In this document: positions 62,170 through 64,000 of the stretch, piece after piece | How the letters are laid out: every line of letters starts with the position of its first letter | How positions within the stretch are numbered: position 1 is the first letter of the stretch | DNA from: Hoylesella nanceiensis DSM 19126 = JCM 15639 | GTDB lineage: Bacteria; Bacteroidota; Bacteroidia; Bacteroidales; Bacteroidaceae | Length of the DNA stretch: 64,000 nucleotides | NCBI RefSeq assembly: GCF_000379965.1 | Contig: NZ_KB904328.1 | Span: 1 to 64,000, forward strand | Direction of reading: 5' to 3' | Translations under genes and position numbers: made by a program | The notes under the pieces: generated by a model | Seen by the model: the letters and a program-made list of their open reading frames with translations, nothing else | Databases searched by the model: none | What the model was told of the DNA's origin: nothing

Positions 62170-64000
62170 ATGAGATATCACAATTATAAAAAACATATAA
62201 CCAAACTGCTTTTACTCACAGGAAGTCTTTTATCTCTATCTTCATGTAACTTTTTAGATATCACAGATAATTACTTCTCAGATGAAATAAGCAGCGACTC
62301 TATATTTGCAAACAGTCGAAACACAATCGCATATATGTGGGATATATCAAGAATGTTCCCTGATGAAGGTAATCTAATAGAGGGACACCCAAACACTCTT
62401 GGTCCGTTAGCTACTGATGAAGCTTTCTCTAATGCGAAGGCAGATATCACAATGAAATATATAACAGGAGAGATAAATTCTAAGAATCTTGGAAACTTTG
62501 AGGAACGCTACAGCAATAATTACAAAGCGATCCGTCGATGTAATACAGTTCTAAGTAATCTTAATAAAGTTCCGAACCTAAACACAACAGACAGAAAAGA
62601 TATTCTTGGTTATACTCACTTTATGCGTGCCTATGCTTATTATCGTCTTCTTATAGACTGGGGCCCCACTCTCTTATTAGGAAATGACATTATTCCGAAT
62701 AACGAAGAGTTAAAAAACTATGACAGAGAGCGTGGAACATACGATGAATGCGTGGACTATATCTGCAATGAATTTGAAGAATCTGCAAAATACTTACCCA
62801 CAACACAAAGCATTGCGAACTTTGGTCGCCCCACAAAAGGAGCTGCATACGGTTTAATTGCTCGTCTACGCATATATCAAGCGAGTCCAGCTTATAACGG
62901 AGGAGAAGAAGCCCATCGTTGTTTTGGTAATTGGAAACGTAAATCTGATGGAGCATTCTATATCAATCAAACCTATGATGAGAAGCGATGGGCCATTGCA
63001 GCAGCTGCATGTTTGCGTGTTATCGAGATGAAAAAGAATGGTAATGCAATGTATCATCTACATACAGTTGAGAGTTCATCTGAGACTCCAGACCTTCCTA
63101 CAAACGTTTCTACAGACCCTGACTTCCTAAAACCATGGCCTATCGGAGCTGCAGGCATTGATCCTTTCCATTCATATGCAGACATGTTCAATGGAGAAGA
63201 CGTAATTCCTAGTAATCCTGAATGGGTTTGGGCACGCTATAGTAATGACCTTACAGCTCACACACAGCAATCATTCCCTGCACATCTTAGCGGTTTTAAC
63301 CACTATTGTGTAACACAAAAGGTTATTGATGCATATCGTATGGTAGATGGAAATAGCATTGAAGAATCATCTTCTGAATATCCTTATTCCGAAACAGGTT
63401 TTACTACTTCTCAAAAGAAATTCTCAGGCTATCGATTAAATAGCGGAGTATATAATATGTACAACAATCGAGAAATGAGATTTTATGCATCAATAGGATT
63501 CAGCGAATGCTTTTGGCCTATGACCTCAACATCTACAGTTGGAAATTACAATCAAACAATTACCTATTACTATGATTCTCCTAATGGAAAACAAAGCAAT
63601 GTAGTGGATTATCCTATAACAGGATATGTTATTAAGAAGTTTATAAATCCAACAGATGCATGGGCGGGAACTAATTCCAAACGATTAACAAAGGCTTATC
63701 CTATAATAAGATATGCCGACATCCTTTTAATGTATGCAGAAGCGCTTAATCATCTAACCACAACTCATACAGTTCAATTAGAGAAAGAAACTTATACCCT
63801 TATGCGTAACACAGATGAGATTCGCAAAGCTTTCAATTTAGTTCGCCATCGTGCAGGATTGCCTGGCATGTCTGTATCAGAAGTGTCTGATGTAAACACC
63901 GTTCAAAAGCTAATTGAACAAGAACGCATGATTGAACTTCTATTTGAGAATGAACGTTACTATGATGTTCGTCGTTGGGGAAAGTATGAGGAATCTGAAC
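62170..64000 (+). CDS. SusD/RagB-type lipoprotein, incomplete at the window edge
   Basis: The frame opens at ATG 62170 and stays open to the end of the window (610 codons seen). The signal ends Leu-Ser-Ser-Cys (Cys26). SusD features include Phe-Met-Arg-Ala-Tyr-Ala-Tyr-Tyr-Arg-Leu-Leu followed by Trp-Gly-Pro, then Gly-Ala-Ala-Tyr-Gly-Leu-Ile-Ala-Arg-Leu, and near the edge Ile-Arg-Tyr-Ala-Asp-Ile-Leu-Leu-Met-Tyr-Ala-Glu-Ala and Asn-Glu-Arg-Tyr-Tyr-Asp-Val-Arg-Arg-Trp. It should form the SusCD pair with the preceding gene. The C-terminus and the rest of the locus lie outside. Confidence 0.94.
   Translation, partial: MRYHNYKKHITKLLLLTGSLLSLSSCNFLDITDNYFSDEISSDSIFANSRNTIAYMWDISRMFPDEGNLIEGHPNTLGPLATDEAFSNAKADITMKYITGEINSKNLGNFEERYSNNYKAIRRCNTVLSNLNKVPNLNTTDRKDILGYTHFMRAYAYYRLLIDWGPTLLLGNDIIPNNEELKNYDRERGTYDECVDYICNEFEESAKYLPTTQSIANFGRPTKGAAYGLIARLRIYQASPAYNGGEEAHRCFGNWKRKSDGAFYINQTYDEKRWAIAAAACLRVIEMKKNGNAMYHLHTVESSSETPDLPTNVSTDPDFLKPWPIGAAGIDPFHSYADMFNGEDVIPSNPEWVWARYSNDLTAHTQQSFPAHLSGFNHYCVTQKVIDAYRMVDGNSIEESSSEYPYSETGFTTSQKKFSGYRLNSGVYNMYNNREMRFYASIGFSECFWPMTSTSTVGNYNQTITYYYDSPNGKQSNVVDYPITGYVIKKFINPTDAWAGTNSKRLTKAYPIIRYADILLMYAEALNHLTTTHTVQLEKETYTLMRNTDEIRKAFNLVRHRAGLPGMSVSEVSDVNTVQKLIEQERMIELLFENERYYDVRRWGKYEESE

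Overview
This window looks like a chromosomal segment from a Bacteroidetes bacterium, most likely Prevotella or a close oral/gut relative. The reasons are AT-rich DNA, TAnnTTTG-type -7 promoter boxes (the Bacteroidetes sigma consensus), several SusC/SusD pairs, many lipoproteins, a 1,244-residue one-chain PurL, and families largely confined to Bacteroidetes (DUF4954, DUF6377). No phage, transposase, CRISPR array or tRNA was seen.

Layout. Positions 1-45 hold the 5' end of a 16S rRNA gene on the minus strand, with its promoter near 258-289. Minus-strand housekeeping and transport genes follow: a Bax-inhibitor-1 family protein, an OPT transporter, an OmpA-type lipoprotein, two tandem EamA exporters, a split CHR transporter pair and purL. 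From 12350 to 20957 there is a plus-strand glycan-uptake locus: two small accessory proteins, SusC, SusD and a GH97 glucosidase. A Crp/Fnr-type regulator follows on the minus strand.

Positions 34377 down to 22139 form what looks like one ten-gene minus-strand operon. It encodes a FecA-like TonB-dependent receptor, a methyltransferase, four lipoproteins, a TbpA/hemoglobin-receptor-like TonB-dependent receptor and three more lipoproteins, and it ends in an intrinsic terminator. I read it as a surface nutrient-capture system, probably for iron or heme, built from seven lipoproteins. Next come a DUF6377 membrane regulator, a UvrD helicase with an embedded DEDDh exonuclease, and a GlcNAc-use cluster (GH20, NagB, a NagB-like/PIG-L fusion, an N-acetylhexosamine-kinase-like protein and a CBM9-like protein). 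The plus strand then carries hflX, DUF4954 and an M16 peptidase with ATGA overlaps, then class I fumarase. A second glycan locus runs off the window: GH3 with a PA14 domain, an IPT/TIG-NHL protein, SusC and an incomplete SusD.

The most unexpected signal is a dispersed repeat of 22-bp-period units. Each unit is a degenerate 15-bp palindrome (AAAAGCAWTGCTTTT) plus a 7-bp spacer. I found eight copies that align without gaps. Seven have four units (88 bp) and one has five. Seven copies sit at transcription-unit boundaries and one lies inside a lipoprotein coding sequence.
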